Positions 1 through 8,485 of a stretch of 48,061 nucleotides of DNA are shown here, in pieces. The notes beneath the pieces are model-generated. The model did not search any database. It saw only the letters and a list, made by a program, of their open reading frames with translations, and was not told the DNA's origin. Source of the DNA: Adlercreutzia sp. ZJ473. Lineage in GTDB: Bacteria > Actinomycetota > Coriobacteriia > Coriobacteriales > Eggerthellaceae. Where the stretch lies: positions 1-48,061 of the forward strand of contig NZ_JAAVTO010000013.1 of NCBI RefSeq assembly GCF_013185065.1, read 5' to 3'. The position numbers and the translations under genes are program-made. How positions within the stretch are numbered: the first letter of the stretch is position 1; each line of letters starts with the position of its first letter.

Positions 1-1227
1 AAGCCCGGCGCCGCCGGACCCGGCCGCGCCGGCGCGCCGGCCGACGGCATGTCGCCCGAGGAATTCGCCCAGATGTGCCGCACCATCGAGGAGTCGGTCT
101 CCCAGGTGGCCAAGCTCGCCGTGGCGGGGCTCGGCAAGGCCGGCAGCGCCATGGGACAGGCGGCTGACGCCTGCCAGCAGGCGTACCGGGAGGCCGCGCG
201 GAAGAGCGCGTGGCCCGCGCCGCCGGACGTCGCGCCCGCTCGGAAGGAGCGCGCGGGGGCCGCCCTCGCGAAGGCGCGCTTCCGCTCCACCGCGGGGCTC
301 ACGGCGTCGGGCGCCGTCATGGCCGCCGTCGGCGGCACGCTCGCCTTCTCGTTCCTCGCGTCGGCCGTCATCGCGCTGGTGGCGCCGCTGGCAGGCGCCG
401 GCGTGGCCGTCGCGGCCTTCGCCGCCGCCTTCGCCGCGCTCTCCGGCTGGCTGCTCGCCGCAGGCGTGGGGCGCCTGCGCCTCGCGAGCCGCGCGAAGTC
501 GTTCCAGCGCGTCTTCGGCTCGCGCGAGGTGTGCGACGTCTCCGAGCTCGCCCGGCAGCTCGGCGTGAGCGACGCCCGCGCGCTCGCCACGGCGCGCCGC
601 ATGCTGAAGCGCGGCCTGCTTCCCCAGGGGCACCTCGACGACGAGGGCACCTGCCTCATGGTGACCGACGACGCCTACCGCCTCTACCGCCAGGTGCAGC
701 GCACCCGCGCCCAGCAGCTCGCCGAGGAGCGCGCGGCGCGTGAGCGCTCGCGCCTCGAGGCCGAGGCCGCGCGCGCGAGGGGAGAGCTGCCGGCCGAGGC
801 GCGGGCGTTCATCAGCCAGGGAGGCGGCTTCCTGAGCCAGATGCGCGAGCTCGACGCGCGCATCGACGACGCCGAGGTGAGCGCGAAGATCGCCGCCCTC
901 GCCGAGGTGATCGAGCGCATCTTGGCGCGCGTGGCGGACGAGCCGTCGGTGATGGGCGGCCTCGAGCGCCTGAACAGCTACTACCTGCCCACCACGGTGA
1001 AGCTCCTGGAAGCCTACGACAACCTCGAGGACCAGCCCTCCCAGCTCGGCAACGTCGCCAGCTCGCGCCAGGAGATCGAGCGCGCCCTCGGCGCTCTGCA
1101 CGGCGCCTTCGAGAAGCTCCTCGACGAGACGTTCCAAGACCTCACCCTCGACGTGTCCTCCGACGTCAGCGTGCTGCACGCCGTGCTCGCGCAGGAGGGC
1201 CTGACCGAGGGCCCCTTCAAGAAGTGA
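1..1227 (+). CDS. XpaC-like membrane protein, probably 5'-truncated by the window
   Basis: Resembles the XpaC (5-bromo-4-chloroindolyl phosphate hydrolysis) family, which is typically encoded directly upstream of telA, as here. The frame is open to base 1 with a Gly/Pro/Ala-rich stretch. The ATG at 49 has no Shine-Dalgarno sequence, so the true start may lie outside the window; counted from ATG 49 the protein has 392 residues. A short N-terminal helix is followed by a long hydrophobic Ala/Val/Gly-rich segment (about residues 83-140, likely two membrane helices), then a winged-helix-like stretch and a charged helical C-terminal half. The TelA gene follows 106 bp downstream on the same strand. 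The family link rests on architecture and neighbour, not an alignment; the biochemical role is unknown. Confidence 0.6.
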   Translation, partial: KPGAAGPGRAGAPADGMSPEEFAQMCRTIEESVSQVAKLAVAGLGKAGSAMGQAADACQQAYREAARKSAWPAPPDVAPARKERAGAALAKARFRSTAGLTASGAVMAAVGGTLAFSFLASAVIALVAPLAGAGVAVAAFAAAFAALSGWLLAAGVGRLRLASRAKSFQRVFGSREVCDVSELARQLGVSDARALATARRMLKRGLLPQGHLDDEGTCLMVTDDAYRLYRQVQRTRAQQLAEERAARERSRLEAEAARARGELPAEARAFISQGGGFLSQMRELDARIDDAEVSAKIAALAEVIERILARVADEPSVMGGLERLNSYYLPTTVKLLEAYDNLEDQPSQLGNVASSRQEIERALGALHGAFEKLLDETFQDLTLDVSSDVSVLHAVLAQEGLTEGPFKK

Positions 1228-1333
1228 GGCGGGCGGGCGGCGAGGCTCACCCTGCGCCGCCCGCCCAGCTTGCCGCAGGCGCCGGGCCGCATCGCGCGCC
1301 CGGGCCATCCGCCCGAGAGAAAGGAAACCACCC

Positions 1334-2485
1334 ATGTCCGACGACCTCGCCTTCGACGGCGTCCCCTCCCCGAAGCTCACGCTCGAGCCGCTCGCCGACC
1401 AAGGGCCCGCGCAGGTGCTCGAGGCCACCCTCGTCAGCGCCTCCGCCCCCGCCGCCCCCGCGCTCGACGACGTGCTCACCGACGAGGAGCGCGCGCAGGT
1501 GGAGGCGTTCTCCCGCCAGATCGACGTCGCCAACTCCCAGCAGGTGCTCCAGTACGGCGCCGGCGCGCAGAAGAAGATGGCGGACTTCTCCGAGATGGCG
1601 CTCGAGAAGGTGCGCACGCAGGACCTCGGCGAGGTGGGGGACCTCATCACGGGCGTGGTCACCGAGCTCAAGGGCTTCGACGTCGAGGAGGAGAAGGGGC
1701 TGTTCGGCCTCTTCAAGCGCCAGACGAACAAGCTCGCCGCCATGAAGGCGCGCTATGACAAGACCGAGGCGAACATCGACAAGATCACGCACGCGCTCGA
1801 AGGCCACCAGATGACGCTCATGAAGGACGCCGCCACCCTCGACAAGCTCTACGAGCTGAACCTGACGTACTTCAAGGAGCTCACCATGTACCTGATCGCG
1901 GGGCGCCGCCGCCTGGAGGAGGTGCGCGCCGGGCAGCTCGCCGAGCTGGTGGCGCGTGCGCGCCAGACCGGCCGCACCGAGGACGCCGAGGCGGCGCAGA
2001 AGCTCGAGGCGTCGTGCAACCGCTTCGAGAAGAAGCTCTCCGACCTCGACCTCACGCGCACCATCGCCCTGCAGACCGCCCCGCAGATCCGCCTGGTGCA
2101 GAACAACGAGATGCTCATGATCGAGAAGATCCAGACGACGCTCGTGAACGCGATCCCTTTGTGGAAGGGGCAGATGGTGCTCGCGCTCGGCCTCGCCAAC
2201 AACGAGGCGGCCCTGCGCGCGCACGAGGCGGTGACCGACATGACCAACGAGCTTCTGCGGAAGAACGCCGAGAAGCTCAAGACCTCCACGGTGGAGGTCG
2301 CGCAGGCGAGCGAGCGCGGCATCGTGGACATCGAGACGCTGCGCGTCACCAACGAGCGCCTCATCGAGACGTTCGACGAGGTCATGCGCATCCAGGAGGA
2401 GGGCCGCGCCAAGCGCGCCGAGGCGGAAGGCGAGATGCGCAAGATGGAGGCCGAGCTGCGCGACAAGCTGCTGCAGCTGAGGTAG
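1334..2485 (+). CDS. telA: TelA family toxic-anion resistance protein
   Basis: A 383-residue helical, charged protein matching the TelA/YceH family, linked to tolerance of tellurite and other toxic anions and to envelope stress. An acidic, Ala/Pro-rich N-terminus precedes the family's long coiled-coil core, with recognisable stretches such as LFGLFKRQTNKL, RYDKTEANIDKI and QIRLVQNNEMLMIEKIQ. The C-terminal 70 residues are a Glu/Arg/Lys-rich coiled coil. There is no signal peptide or membrane helix, so it is cytoplasmic. The start at 1334 has AAAGGA about 9 nt upstream. It probably forms a two-gene operon with the XpaC-like gene and faces the convergent metallo-hydrolase gene. Family assignment is firm; the physiological substrate is not known. 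Confidence 0.85.
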   Translation: MSDDLAFDGVPSPKLTLEPLADQGPAQVLEATLVSASAPAAPALDDVLTDEERAQVEAFSRQIDVANSQQVLQYGAGAQKKMADFSEMALEKVRTQDLGEVGDLITGVVTELKGFDVEEEKGLFGLFKRQTNKLAAMKARYDKTEANIDKITHALEGHQMTLMKDAATLDKLYELNLTYFKELTMYLIAGRRRLEEVRAGQLAELVARARQTGRTEDAEAAQKLEASCNRFEKKLSDLDLTRTIALQTAPQIRLVQNNEMLMIEKIQTTLVNAIPLWKGQMVLALGLANNEAALRAHEAVTDMTNELLRKNAEKLKTSTVEVAQASERGIVDIETLRVTNERLIETFDEVMRIQEEGRAKRAEAEGEMRKMEAELRDKLLQLR

Positions 2486-2511
2486 CCGCGCGGCACGGGG
2501 CGGCGGCTGGC

Positions 2512-2554
2512 GGCTGCGGAGGCGACGGGCTACGTGCCCGCGATCCCCGCAGCC
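2512..2554. terminator. Nested GC-rich hairpin between convergent genes
   Basis: GGCTGCGG (2512-2519) pairs with CCGCAGCC (2547-2554), and CGGGC/GCCCG (2526-2540) forms an inner stem. It lies between the telA stop and the stop of the convergent hydrolase gene. There is no T-tract, so intrinsic termination is only suggested by position and stability. Confidence 0.4.
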
Positions 2555-2594
2555 CTGCGCCGCGCCGCGCGTCGCAGGTGCCCCGCGCCCGCCG

Positions 2595-3431
2595 TCAGAT
2601 CGCGAACGTCATCCCGTCGAGGGCCGCTTCCGCGCGGCCCTCGTACTGCTCGAGCCACCTCGACAGCTCGGCGTAGGTGATGGGCTCGTCGTAGTGCATG
2701 CACATATGCGTGAGGTAGATCTTCTTCGCGCCGAGCGCAAGCCCCTCCTCGACGCACTCCTGGACGGAGTGGTGGTCGTCAGGGCTCCAGTTGCGCTTCC
2801 AGAACGTGGCGTCCATCGCGAGCACGTCGCAGCCGCGCACGCGCTCGGCCGTCTTCTCGGGCAGGCGCGCGGTGTCGGACGCGTAGAACACCCGCGTGCC
2901 GGGGGTGCCCGCGGCCTCGTCGCCCGGCGTCTCGATGAGGTAGCCGTAGGTCCCCGGCGCGTGCGTCACGGGGCAGGCGGTGTAGCGCACCCCGTCGAAC
3001 TCGTGGACGTCGAAGGGCTCCATCGCGTGCAGGTCCATGCAGTAGGTCATGTAGTGGAACTCGCCCGCGATCCCCGAGAGCGCCGTCGCGGAGCCGAAGA
3101 CGGGCATCGTGCGCTTCTGGATGAGCTGCACGAGGTACTCGTACTCGCCGAGGCCGCCGATGTGGTCGAAGTGCGCGTGCGTGAACAGGATCTCGTCGAC
3201 GCGGCGCACGTCCTCGCGCAGAAGCTGGTGACGCGCGTCGGGCGGCGTGTCGATCACGAGCGTGGGGACGCGCCCCGCCTCGTCGGCCTGCCCGCGTACC
3301 ATGACGCCGCAGTCGCCGCGACGCAGCGCGGGGTTCGCGCGCGCCTCCTCGCAGGCGGGGCAGTCGCAGAAGAACGAGGGCACGCCGCAGCCGGCGGCGG
3401 TGCCCATGAAGGTGAAGGTGTGCTGGGGCAT
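2595..3431 (-). CDS. MBL-fold metallo-hydrolase, PhnP-like phosphodiesterase
   Basis: A 278-residue metallo-beta-lactamase-fold hydrolase. The metal motif HxHxDH is H85, H87, D89, H90. The N-terminal Cys-rich motif (C22, C24, C27) followed by an EARANPALRR-like stretch, and the later SDTARLPEKT, closely match PhnP, a phosphodiesterase with a structural zinc site. No phosphonate (phn) genes are nearby, so the substrate is more likely another small cyclic or diester phosphate. The start was set at 3431 because GAGGAGG lies just upstream on the minus strand; the longer open frame to 3776 is low-quality sequence. It diverges from the molybdoenzyme gene across a 421-bp region. Confidence 0.8.
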   Translation of the reverse strand: MPQHTFTFMGTAAGCGVPSFFCDCPACEEARANPALRRGDCGVMVRGQADEAGRVPTLVIDTPPDARHQLLREDVRRVDEILFTHAHFDHIGGLGEYEYLVQLIQKRTMPVFGSATALSGIAGEFHYMTYCMDLHAMEPFDVHEFDGVRYTACPVTHAPGTYGYLIETPGDEAAGTPGTRVFYASDTARLPEKTAERVRGCDVLAMDATFWKRNWSPDDHHSVQECVEEGLALGAKKIYLTHMCMHYDEPITYAELSRWLEQYEGRAEAALDGMTFAI

Positions 3432-3852
3432 GCGATTCCTCCTCGGGGCGGGGCAGTTGGTGCGCGGGCGGGCCGATGGCGCTCGCCCGCCTCGATTATA
3501 GCCGCCTGAGCTCCACTTGTCGGAAAAGAATAAAGGGTGGTGGCAACTACTGAACGCAATCGGTATAATCCCGTACTTGGTTAGGTGCGTCTCGTGCCGT
3601 GACGTTGGGAGAGAGCGTCTGAGCAGGGGATAAGCCTGATCGCCGCGCTCGTGAGCCCCAGCGGCGGGCGTCGCGGCTCGTACCTCGGGGTGTAGGCCGT
3701 CCGGCCTTTTCCATCCTGCGGGTTCGATGCCTCGGCCCCTCCTCTCGGCTACACTGTTGCGGCAATTTGCGGACATGAGGGCGCGCTCGCGCTCGCGGTG
3801 CGCTCATTCATTGGTGATGCAAGTAAGAGACGAGAAGAAGAGGGGAAGGTAG
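3432..3852. promoter_or_regulatory. Divergent intergenic region / leader of the molybdoenzyme operon
   Basis: This 421-bp gap separates the hydrolase (minus) from the molybdoenzyme gene (plus). A consensus -10 hexamer TATAAT lies at 3564-3569; the -35 region 17 nt upstream is poor. A transcript from there would have a leader of roughly 275 nt containing GC-rich stems. One is an AGGCC/GGCCT hairpin (3694-3707) running into TTTT (3707-3710), which looks like an attenuator. A second possible -10 (TACACT) occurs near 3752. A molybdenum-cofactor or other riboswitch is possible but its conserved core was not recognised by eye. Confidence 0.4.
3694..3710 (+). terminator. Possible attenuator hairpin in the molybdoenzyme leader
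   Basis: AGGCC (3694-3698), loop GTCC, GGCCT (3703-3707), then TTTT. The stem is short but has the shape of an intrinsic terminator and sits inside the presumed 5' leader, about 140 bp before the start codon. Confidence 0.35.
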
Positions 3853-6747
3853 ATGGAAATTTCCAAGACGTCGACGGGCCTCAAGGACATCCTGTGTCCT
3901 GACACCGAGTCGACTGAGGTTGACATCCACGCCGACGGCGTTGAGATGATCAAGTCACTCTGCTACTTCTGCCATGCCAACTGCGGCGTTCTTGCCTACG
4001 TCAAGGACGGCGACGTGATTAAGATCGAGGGCGATCCTAATTACTCGAGCCAGGGCGGCCTGTGCTGCCGCGGCACCAGCGCGCTTCTGCATGTGAACCA
4101 CCCGGCTCGCATCAACCACGCGCTCAAGCGCGTCGGCGAGAAGGGCGAGGGCAAGTGGGAGCAGATCGACTACGATCAGGCCATCCAGGAGGTTGCCGAC
4201 CGACTCAACCAGATCAAGGCCGAGAGCGGCGCCGAGGCCGTGGCCTCCGCCGGCGGCACCACGCGTACCGACGACTGGGCGCGCCGCCGCTTCCTGAACC
4301 AGTTCGGCACGCCGAACGGCTTCCACAACGCGCTCCTGTGCTGGATCCCCACGTTCATGGCTGAGACCTGCGTGGCCGGCTGGTCGCCGTTCGAGACCGA
4401 CCTGGGCGGCGCGAAGTCGCTGATCCTGTGGGGCATGAACCCGGGCGCTTCCACCCTGGGCGGCATGCACGGCTACACTGACCTGCAGAAGGCGGGCCTG
4501 AAGATCATCATGGTCGACCCGCGCTACTCCGAGACGGCCTCGAAGGCCGACCTCTGGCTGCCGCTGCGCCCCGGCTCCGACGCCGCGCTGGCGCTCGCCA
4601 TGCTTCACACCATCGTGTACGGCGGCATGGCCGACTACGACTTCATCGGCAAGTGGTGCGACGGCTTCGATGACCTCATGGACCACCTGGCGCAGTACTC
4701 GCCCGAGTGGGCTGCGCCCATCACGTGGCTCGAGCCCGAGCAGATCCGCCAGGCTGCCATGATGTACGCCACCAACAAGCCCGGCTGCATCCAGTGGGGC
4801 TGCACGTGGGACCAGATCGGCCGCGCGTCGACCACCGGCTCCCATGCGATCGCGCTTTTGCGCGCCGTCACCGGCAACCTCGACGTCCCCGGCGGCGACG
4901 GCATGCCCGGCCCGGCCCTGAACTTCCTCACCGACGAGGAGCTCGAGCTCAACGAGTGCCTGCCCGAGGAGCAGAAGGCCAAGCAGATCAGCCGCTACAA
5001 GCTGACCTCCTGGCCCGGCTACCAGATCATCTCCGACACCGCGCGCCGCACGTGGGGCAAGACGCTGCCCACCGAGTGGTTCTGCGAGGCCCACGGCCCG
5101 AGCGTGTTCAAGGCCATCCTCACGGGCGACCCGTACCAGGTGCGCGCCCTCATCTGCAACGCCACCAACCCGGTGAACTCCTACGGCGACGCGAAGATGA
5201 CGCTGGCCGCCCTCAAGGCCTGCGAGTTCCTCGTGGTCGTCGACTACTGGATGACCCCGACGGCGCTGTTCGCCGACTACGTCTTCCCGGCCGCCGGCGC
5301 GCTCGAGCGTCCGACCATCGTCACCCACTACGGCGCCACCGACTCCCTCATGGGCGGCCGCCGCGCCATCCAGCCGAAGTTCGATCGCCACACCGACATG
5401 GTGTTCTGGCGCAAGCTCGGCCTGGCCTGCGGCCAGGACCCGGCGAACTGGCCGTGGGAGACCGAGGAGGAGGCCTACTACGAGGTGCTCAAGGGCATCG
5501 GCCTGCCGGTCTCCAACTACAACGAGTTCGTGGACAACGTGCGCATGTACTACCCGCCGCTGCACCAGAGCAAGTTCGAGAAGAACGGCGGCTTCTGGAC
5601 GCCGTCCGGCAAGGTTGAGCTGAACTCCACCATCATGCGCCAGCTCGGCTTCCCGGGCATGCCCACCTACATCGGCACCATCGAGAACCCGATCGACACG
5701 CCCGAGCTGCTCGACGAGTACCCGATCGTGCTCACCACCGGCGGCGGCTTCATGCCGTACCACCACTCCGAGCACTTCCAGATGCAGGGCATCCGCTACC
5801 TGTATCCCGACCCGTACTTCTCGATCAACCCCGAGCTCGCCGAGAAGCTCGACATCGAGTACGGCGACTGGTGCTGGATCGAGACGCGCCGCGGCCGCAT
5901 CAAGATGCGCGCGAACGTGGAGCCCGAGGTGGATCCGCGCGTGGTGTTCGCGCCGCGCGGCTGGTGGTTCCCCGAGCGCGACGGCTCGGCCGACCTCGAC
6001 AACCCGTTCGGCTGCCTCGAGTCCAACGTCAACACGCTGACCTCGGTCGACGAGGAGCACTGCGACCCGATGGGCGGCTCGTGGGCCAACCGCGGCCTGC
6101 TGTGCAAGGTGTACAAGTGCACCGAGCTCGACCATGAGTTCAAGCCCGAGGACGCCCAGTTCTCCATCCCGGGCAGCGTCGCCGAGCCGGGCATCCACGA
6201 GATGCCGAGCTCCCGCCCGCTGGCTCGCGAGGAGATCCCGTTCGAGATGCCCCAGTACGAGGGCGGCGAGGTTCCCGAGGGCTACGACTGGGTGTGGCAG
6301 AACAACACCCTGTACCAGAAGGGCACGAACTACAAGCTCGACGCCTCCGGCTGGCTCATCAACCCGCGCAACAAGGCGTACTACGACGCGTACACCGGCT
6401 GGCGCTACGACGCCGGCGAGGAGTGCCTCGTGGACGACGAGACGGGCAAGCGCTACACCATGGACCGCGAGGAGATCAAGTACATGGGCGCCTACCGCCT
6501 CTACCCCGGCGCCGAGGCCCCGTACGCAGTTCCCGAGCAGCTGGTGTGGAAGGAAGAGGGCTACGCCACGCTTCCCGGCCGCGACGAGCTGATCTACGAC
6601 AGCAACTCCGGCTGGCTCGTGGACCCCGCGACCAACGTCTACTACGACGCCTACTATGGCTGGGCGTACGATCCCACGGCGAACTGCCTGATCGACATGG
6701 CGACTGGCAAACGCTACACCATGGAATACCAAGAGATGGCAGAATAG
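3853..6747 (+). CDS. Molybdopterin oxidoreductase (DMSO reductase family), no Tat signal, C-terminal repeat domain
   Basis: A 964-residue catalytic subunit of the DMSO-reductase superfamily. An N-terminal [4Fe-4S] site is formed by C37, C40, C44 and C71 or C72. A Cys in the LLCW stretch (C163) sits where the Mo/W ligand is expected. The motifs resemble the acetylene hydratase/thiosulfate reductase branch. In acetylene hydratase the residue after the second cluster Cys is the catalytic Asp; here it is His41. There is no twin-arginine signal, so the enzyme should be cytoplasmic. The catalytic fold ends near residue 757; residues about 815-964 carry two copies of an aromatic module (GWL-x-YYDAYxGWxYD-x-TGKRYTM) 87 residues apart. 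GGGGAAGG precedes the start. Ferredoxin and NrfD subunit genes follow immediately. The substrate is unknown. Confidence 0.85.
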   Translation: MEISKTSTGLKDILCPDTESTEVDIHADGVEMIKSLCYFCHANCGVLAYVKDGDVIKIEGDPNYSSQGGLCCRGTSALLHVNHPARINHALKRVGEKGEGKWEQIDYDQAIQEVADRLNQIKAESGAEAVASAGGTTRTDDWARRRFLNQFGTPNGFHNALLCWIPTFMAETCVAGWSPFETDLGGAKSLILWGMNPGASTLGGMHGYTDLQKAGLKIIMVDPRYSETASKADLWLPLRPGSDAALALAMLHTIVYGGMADYDFIGKWCDGFDDLMDHLAQYSPEWAAPITWLEPEQIRQAAMMYATNKPGCIQWGCTWDQIGRASTTGSHAIALLRAVTGNLDVPGGDGMPGPALNFLTDEELELNECLPEEQKAKQISRYKLTSWPGYQIISDTARRTWGKTLPTEWFCEAHGPSVFKAILTGDPYQVRALICNATNPVNSYGDAKMTLAALKACEFLVVVDYWMTPTALFADYVFPAAGALERPTIVTHYGATDSLMGGRRAIQPKFDRHTDMVFWRKLGLACGQDPANWPWETEEEAYYEVLKGIGLPVSNYNEFVDNVRMYYPPLHQSKFEKNGGFWTPSGKVELNSTIMRQLGFPGMPTYIGTIENPIDTPELLDEYPIVLTTGGGFMPYHHSEHFQMQGIRYLYPDPYFSINPELAEKLDIEYGDWCWIETRRGRIKMRANVEPEVDPRVVFAPRGWWFPERDGSADLDNPFGCLESNVNTLTSVDEEHCDPMGGSWANRGLLCKVYKCTELDHEFKPEDAQFSIPGSVAEPGIHEMPSSRPLAREEIPFEMPQYEGGEVPEGYDWVWQNNTLYQKGTNYKLDASGWLINPRNKAYYDAYTGWRYDAGEECLVDDETGKRYTMDREEIKYMGAYRLYPGAEAPYAVPEQLVWKEEGYATLPGRDELIYDSNSGWLVDPATNVYYDAYYGWAYDPTANCLIDMATGKRYTMEYQEMAE

Positions 6748-6759
6748 GAGGAGCTGAAC

Positions 6760-7338
6760 ATGACACGTTACGTAATGGTCATCGACCAGCGCCGTTGCAT
6801 CGGCTGCCATTCCTGCACGGTTGCCTGCCGTACTTGGAATAAGCTGCCGCTCGACATCATCTACAACCCGGTCGTCACCGAGGGCGCGCAGGGCACGTGG
6901 CCGCACGTCCACAAGAGCTGGACGCCGCTTCTGTGCATGCACTGCGAGAACCCCGAGTGCGTTCCCTGCTGCCCGTCGGGCGCGAGCCAGCAGGACCCGG
7001 ACGGCACCGTGTGGGTCGACCCCAAGAAGTGCCTGTCCTGCAAGGTGTGCGTGAACGCCTGCCCCTACGGCATGCGCGACGCGTCCCACCTCGAGTCCCG
7101 CCTGCACCGCTTCGTGCGCAAGTGCACCTTCTGCCGCGACAAGCGCCAGCTCGACCCGGACGCCCAGCCGTACTGCGTGCTCACCTGCCATCAGAAGGCG
7201 CGCGTGTTCGGCGATCTGGACGACCCCGAGAGCGAGGTCTCGAAGCTCATCGGCTCTGTGAAGACCGAGCGCCTCTTCGAGGAGTTCGGCACCGAGCCTC
7301 AGATCTACTACATTCCTGAGTTGGGAGGCAAGGCATAA
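6760..7338 (+). CDS. Four-cluster [4Fe-4S] ferredoxin subunit (NrfC/PhsB-like)
   Basis: A 192-residue electron-transfer subunit with the classical four Cys groups of DMSO-reductase-family beta subunits: an N-terminal CxxCxxCxxxC (C13, C16, C19, C23), a CMHC/CVPCCP group, CLSCKVCVNACP, and a CTFC group closing the set. It should carry electrons between the molybdenum site and the NrfD membrane subunit. There is no signal peptide. AGGAGG lies ahead of the ATG, 12 bp after the catalytic subunit. Its stop codon overlaps the next start by one base (TAATG), indicating translational coupling. This is a standard subunit; its partner enzyme determines its biological role. Confidence 0.9.
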   Translation: MTRYVMVIDQRRCIGCHSCTVACRTWNKLPLDIIYNPVVTEGAQGTWPHVHKSWTPLLCMHCENPECVPCCPSGASQQDPDGTVWVDPKKCLSCKVCVNACPYGMRDASHLESRLHRFVRKCTFCRDKRQLDPDAQPYCVLTCHQKARVFGDLDDPESEVSKLIGSVKTERLFEEFGTEPQIYYIPELGGKA

Positions 7339-8315
7339 TGAAGCATCATTACTGGGAACCGCCTATCGCCCTGTACCTTTTCCTGGGCGGTCTGGCTGGC
7401 GGCATTCTGTTCCTGTCCGCCGTCTTCAACACCTTCGTAGTGCCGGGCTTCGCCGAGGTCTTCGCGATGCCCGTGCTCGTCTCGCTCGTGTGCATCGCCA
7501 TCGGCTGCGTGTTCCTCGTCATCGACCTGGGCCAGCCCGGCGTGTTCTGGCGCGTGTGGACCACGGCGACCTCCATCATCAAGTGGGGCGCGACCTTCCT
7601 GGTCATCGCCGCGGTGTTCGCGCTGCTGTTCTTCCTGGCCTACCTGGGCGACGCCTGGCCGATCTTCGCGGGCCTGTCCGACCTGCTCAAGCCGGCTGCC
7701 GGCTTCTTCCTGGGCGTGGCGGGCTTCTTCGGCCTGTGCATCATGATGTACACCGGCATCATGCTCTCCACCCTGAAGGCGCATGCGTTCTGGGCGACCC
7801 CGGCCCTGCCGGTGCTGTTCACCGTGTCCGCCATCTCGACGGGCTGCGCGGCTGTCGTGCTGTCCATCGGCGGCTGGCCGGCTGAGGTGACGCTCGGCAC
7901 GCTCATCGTGTCCGAGGTCGTGCTCGAGATCCTGCACGTGGTCGACATCATCCTGGTCATCACCGAGTTCATCATCCTGATGACCATGGTGCTCTCCTTC
8001 CTGGGCGCTGGCAACGTCACCGCCAAGAAGGCTGCGAAGCGCTGGGTGTGCGGCTCCTACGCGCCGCTGTTCTGGATCGGCATGGTGCTCGTGGGCCTGG
8101 TCATCCCGTTCGCCCTGTACGTGGGCGGCTCGGGTGCCGCGTCCCAGCTCGTCGCCCCCATCCTCGTGCTCATCGGCGGCTGCCTGCTGCGCTTCCTCGT
8201 GGTCAACACCGACGATCGCGCCCCCATCCCGGGCGAGATCCGCTACTACGAGCGCGTGGCGAAGCCCGACGCCGAGTTCGTGCACAAGTGGACCTACGGC
8301 GAGAACATCTTCTAA
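7338..8315 (+). CDS. NrfD/PsrC-type membrane subunit
   Basis: A 325-residue polytopic membrane protein of the NrfD/PsrC family, with about eight to nine hydrophobic helices and the N-terminal WEPPIALYLFLGGLAGG stretch typical of the family. Such subunits exchange electrons with the quinone pool and anchor Mo/FeS complexes. Here the catalytic and ferredoxin subunits lack export signals, so the complex probably faces the cytoplasm, unlike periplasmic polysulfide reductase. It is translationally coupled to the ferredoxin subunit. A strong hairpin downstream probably ends, or attenuates, this three-gene transcription unit. Confidence 0.88.
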   Translation: MKHHYWEPPIALYLFLGGLAGGILFLSAVFNTFVVPGFAEVFAMPVLVSLVCIAIGCVFLVIDLGQPGVFWRVWTTATSIIKWGATFLVIAAVFALLFFLAYLGDAWPIFAGLSDLLKPAAGFFLGVAGFFGLCIMMYTGIMLSTLKAHAFWATPALPVLFTVSAISTGCAAVVLSIGGWPAEVTLGTLIVSEVVLEILHVVDIILVITEFIILMTMVLSFLGAGNVTAKKAAKRWVCGSYAPLFWIGMVLVGLVIPFALYVGGSGAASQLVAPILVLIGGCLLRFLVVNTDDRAPIPGEIRYYERVAKPDAEFVHKWTYGENIF

Positions 8316-8357
8316 GCTTCAGCTAGGGAAGACTCGCAGGTCTTATTGATCTAAGCT

Positions 8358-8392
8358 GGTGGGGTTCGGCAGGTTTTCTGCCGGGCCCCACC
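8358..8392 (+). terminator. Strong hairpin after the NrfD gene
   Basis: GGTGGGG (8358-8364) pairs with CCCCACC (8386-8392); inner arms are GGCAG/CTGCC (8368-8382) around a TTTT-containing loop. It sits 42 bp after the NrfD stop. The following sequence (TGTTGCGTTCC) is only weakly T-rich, so termination may be partial. Confidence 0.5.
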
Positions 8393-8485
8393 TGTTGCGT
8401 TCCCGAGAGGCGCGCGGCGGCCGCCGGGCAGGCGGCGGCTGACGTCGCGGCGCGCTTCCCGGGAAGGCAACGAAGGGGAGGCTTC

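Noticed and set aside
1-2485. A Ter-type tellurite stress system linking telA with the aldolase and ATP-grasp genes at 29-32 kb
   Set aside because: Similar families occur in Ter-associated operons, but here they are about 27 kb apart with unrelated genes between, and no TerD-type genes are present.
3715-3740. A tRNA, suggested by GGGTTCGATGCC
   Set aside because: The T-loop-like sequence lacks a pairing T-stem and there is no acceptor stem or anticodon arm around it.
3955-7191. A 1078-codon open frame on the minus strand opposite the molybdoenzyme and ferredoxin genes
   Set aside because: Composition is His/Val/Ala/Gly/Arg-rich with no recognisable domains; it is the usual antisense shadow of GC-rich codons, and the plus strand encodes clear enzymes.
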